Part shown: piece by piece, positions 23,733 to 25,785 of the stretch
Numbering within the stretch: position 1 is the first letter of the stretch
Layout of the letters: every line of letters starts with the position of its first letter
DNA from: JBHIFE01 sp046760985
GTDB lineage: Bacteria > Chloroflexota > Dehalococcoidia > Dehalococcoidales > RBG-16-60-22
Length of the DNA: 25,785 nucleotides
Assembly (NCBI GenBank): GCA_046760985.1
Contig: JBHIFE010000007.1
Location: 1-25,785, forward strand
Direction: 5' to 3'
Notes under the pieces: generated by a model
Database searches by the model: none
What the model saw: only the letters and a program-made list of their open reading frames with translations
What the model was told of the DNA's origin: nothing
Translations under genes and position numbers: made by a program

Positions 23733-25493
23733 TTATCCGTAAATAGGTGGTTTCCATAAGCCGAAGGCTTCAGTGAAGGTTCGGCGCATTTCCCCTTCGG
23801 TAACATCGGCTCTGGCACATTCAAGAGTATATTCCATGACATTGTCGCCCCGCTTACAGGCTTCTTTAAGAGCGTCAAGACAACTGCTCGCTTTCTCGTT
23901 GTCCCTTTGTTGTCTTAGTCTGGCAAGTTTATCCCGCATCTGTCTGGCTATGTTTTCATCATATTCGTGAACCCAGACCTCAGGCATCTTCAGGTCAGGG
24001 GCTCTAAAATAGTTGTGACCGACTACTTTAATTTCGCCATTAGCAATCATTTTCTGCTCTCGCTCAATATGTCTCATCACCTTGTTATGCAGCCAGCCAC
24101 TGGTGACAACTTTGACTATACCACCCATCCGCTCTATTTCATCTACCTCGTCAAGGATTCTTTTTTCTATATCGGTGGTCAATGCCTCTACATAAAAGGA
24201 GCCACCTAGCGGGTCAACTACTTGAGTAACCTGCGTTTCAGCTTCAATAATCTGCTGGGTTCGCACCGATAGAATTGAGCCTTCCTCGGAAGGAACGGTA
24301 TAGGCTTCGTCAAAGGACTCTACATGTAAGGACTGGGCGCCGCCCAATACTGCGGCTAGAGCATGATAAGCCGCCCTGACCACATTATTCATCGGCTCTT
24401 CTCTGGTCAGGGAGACACCTGAAGTCTGCACATGACACCTCATCCACATTGACCTTGGCTTCTTGGCACCAAATCTATATTTCATTATCTTATACCATAA
24501 TCGTCTTACCGCCCGTATTCGGGCAACCTCTTCAAAGAAGTCATTGGCTGGAGCCCAGAAGAAAGCTAGCCTTTCCGCCATCCAGTCAATATCATGACCC
24601 CTTCTGGTCATCTCCTTAAGGGTCTCTATGGCATTGGCTACGGCTACTGCCATCTCAGTGACGCCAGAAGCTCCCCATTCCCGCAAGTTATAACCATTTA
24701 AGGTAACGTAGTTCCATTGGGGCACATTCTTTCGGATGAATTCTATGTTGTCACATTGTATCCTGAAGTCATCCTTGGGTGGTATGTATTCGGAAGCACT
24801 GCGGATCAAGCTTTCTACTATGAAATCATTTTGCACACTGCCAGGTAACTTGTCCCAAGGTATACCTCTACGTTCCGCCATAACCAAATACATCGGGAAT
24901 ATAATCGCCGTATTTCTGGGGTAGTGGGTAACTATAGAGGCACTCACCTTATCTATGGGGATGTCCTTGTAGATTGCCTCCATATCTTCAACGCAATCAA
25001 TAGGAACACCTACTGTGGCTACTTGACCTCTGGCTTCAGGTTCGTCGGAATCAAACATCTGAATCGTAGCTAGGTCAAGGATGCAGTTTATCCCAGTCGC
25101 ACCGTGTTTTAGGAGCATTTTTATTTTCTTATTGCATTGTTCCGGCGAACCGGCGCCAAAAAGCTGGCGGATAGTGAATGTCCTGCCCCGATACATATTG
25201 GGATGTATGCCTCTGGTGTAGGGCTCCTTTCCCGAAAAACCTAAGTCTTCCTCATAATCAAGCTCACGGTTATTTAGTGGGGTGTAAAGCAATTCTCGGG
25301 GGATATCAGAACCTGAGATAGTATGGGGAGTAACTTTCCAGTTCTTTCGGTCTTGCTCGCTAACCTCTGTATTTTTCCAGCGCTCAAGCTCCCTTTCTAT
25401 TTTCTTCAGCACTTCCGGATTATATAGCGGGGTGCGCTCTTTTGGCGCTAATCTTTCCTGCAAAATTTCCTTGGTGGTTTTCTCGCTATTCAT
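23733..25493 (-). CDS. Acyl-CoA mutase catalytic subunit, divergent methylmalonyl-CoA mutase family
   Basis: Radical B12-dependent carbon-skeleton mutase, TIM-barrel subunit of 586 residues without a fused cobalamin domain. Family segments: PYTRGIHPNMYRGRTFTIRQ (91-110), DLATIQMFDSD, QNDF (Gln221), a conserved Arg at 231 before EYIPP, FFWAPANDFFEEVARIRAVRRLW, CHVQTSGVSLT, LGGAQSLHVESFDEA and VDPLGGSFYVE. Two hallmark residues differ. The Tyr after TIRQ (Tyr89 of the Propionibacterium enzyme) is Leu111, and the His in SISGYH (His244) is Asn269 in LNGYNLREWG. The segment normally reading MTMNGA is IVTHYPRN. The substrate is therefore uncertain and may be bulkier than or different from methylmalonyl-CoA. 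AGGGG is 8 nt upstream of the ATG. Flanked by meaB upstream and the B12 subunit downstream. Confidence 0.9.
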   Translation of the reverse strand: MNSEKTTKEILQERLAPKERTPLYNPEVLKKIERELERWKNTEVSEQDRKNWKVTPHTISGSDIPRELLYTPLNNRELDYEEDLGFSGKEPYTRGIHPNMYRGRTFTIRQLFGAGSPEQCNKKIKMLLKHGATGINCILDLATIQMFDSDEPEARGQVATVGVPIDCVEDMEAIYKDIPIDKVSASIVTHYPRNTAIIFPMYLVMAERRGIPWDKLPGSVQNDFIVESLIRSASEYIPPKDDFRIQCDNIEFIRKNVPQWNYVTLNGYNLREWGASGVTEMAVAVANAIETLKEMTRRGHDIDWMAERLAFFWAPANDFFEEVARIRAVRRLWYKIMKYRFGAKKPRSMWMRCHVQTSGVSLTREEPMNNVVRAAYHALAAVLGGAQSLHVESFDEAYTVPSEEGSILSVRTQQIIEAETQVTQVVDPLGGSFYVEALTTDIEKRILDEVDEIERMGGIVKVVTSGWLHNKVMRHIEREQKMIANGEIKVVGHNYFRAPDLKMPEVWVHEYDENIARQMRDKLARLRQQRDNEKASSCLDALKEACKRGDNVMEYTLECARADVTEGEMRRTFTEAFGLWKPPIYG

Positions 25494-25520
25494 ATTTTTG
25501 CCCCTTTTGGTGTCACTCGT

Positions 25521-25785
25521 CTAATCTAGTTCTGACTTTTTGCCACTTTGTAGCTGACGCAACTCTTTGGCTAAACGATTAATGATTTCTAGGGTAGCCA
25601 AGTGGGGATTGGTCTCTCCATGTAATAAGTTATCTACAAGTCTTTCTACATAGTTACCTTTATCAATCCCATGGATGAAATTCCTGAGGGAACTTTCTAT
25701 GGTGTCCATCAGTTCTAATTTCACCCTTTCTTTTCGGCACTTTTCCAGCTCACCGCTGGAGATGAGGAACTCTCTATGTCTGAGG
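25521..25785 (-). CDS. C-terminal part of MeaB/ArgK-type GTPase, partial at right edge
   Basis: The frame is open to the window end, so only the last 88 residues are visible. They read HREFLISSGELEKCRKER, then a helical stretch ending LVDNLLHGETNPHLATLEIINRL, which matches the C-terminal dimerisation arm of MeaB-type G3E GTPases (HRxYL-xSGxLExRRxxR ... LVDxxLxGExxPxxA). MeaB proteins protect and load B12-dependent acyl-CoA mutases. The gap to the mutase ATG is 27 bp, consistent with one operon. The GTPase domain itself is outside the window, so the call rests on the tail and the neighbourhood. Confidence 0.72.
   Translation of the reverse strand, partial: LRHREFLISSGELEKCRKERVKLELMDTIESSLRNFIHGIDKGNYVERLVDNLLHGETNPHLATLEIINRLAKELRQLQSGKKSELD

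Overview
The window looks like a chromosomal segment of an uncultured anaerobic Chloroflexota bacterium, most likely class Dehalococcoidia. This is inferred from gene content and order (uvrC next to a DRG/TGS-type GTPase; nadE-recA-recX-rny-ymdB; DUF763, geranylgeranyl-reductase-like and thiolase/DUF35 genes with an archaeal flavour), mixed ATG/GTG/TTG starts and mid-range GC. No marker phylogeny could be run. I saw no rRNA, tRNA, CRISPR array, insertion sequence or phage genes.

Region 1 (1-3300, +): a membrane GAF-GAF-GGDEF-HD-GYP cyclic-di-GMP protein that runs off the left edge and is cut by a single in-frame TAA inside its HD-GYP domain, then a NarL-type response regulator whose receiver lacks the usual acidic pair. 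Region 2 (3300-6510, +): a double-hairpin intergenic element, uvrC, a TGS-domain GTPase and a small zinc-ribbon protein. Region 3 (6519-8933): Cof-type HAD phosphatase and DUF72 protein on the minus strand, and an MtnX-like HAD phosphatase on the plus strand with a good promoter. Region 4 (8972-11435, -): an fmdB-like/DUF763/FAD-reductase operon with its own promoter.

Region 5 (11675-14397, -): an ECF sigma factor followed by a large single-pass membrane protein, probably its anti-sigma partner. The external part carries a DUF4382 domain and five beta-sandwich-like repeats, with a 252-bp period that is almost identical at DNA level in one stretch. Region 6 (14591-21630, +): a housekeeping run with nadE (promoter with a palindrome over the -10), recA (promoter containing a Gram-positive-like SOS box), recX, rny, ymdB-type phosphodiesterase, PHP phosphoesterase, plsY and a zinc-finger membrane protein.

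Region 7 (21653-25785): an acyl-CoA module. A thiolase and its DUF35 partner run on the plus strand. They converge, stop codon on stop codon, with a minus-strand operon meaB - acyl-CoA mutase catalytic subunit - cobalamin-binding subunit. The mutase has lost two hallmark active-site residues of methylmalonyl-CoA mutase (Tyr to Leu, His to Asn), so its substrate is probably not methylmalonyl-CoA. This is the best candidate for undescribed biochemistry here, with the sigma/repeat-protein pair second.
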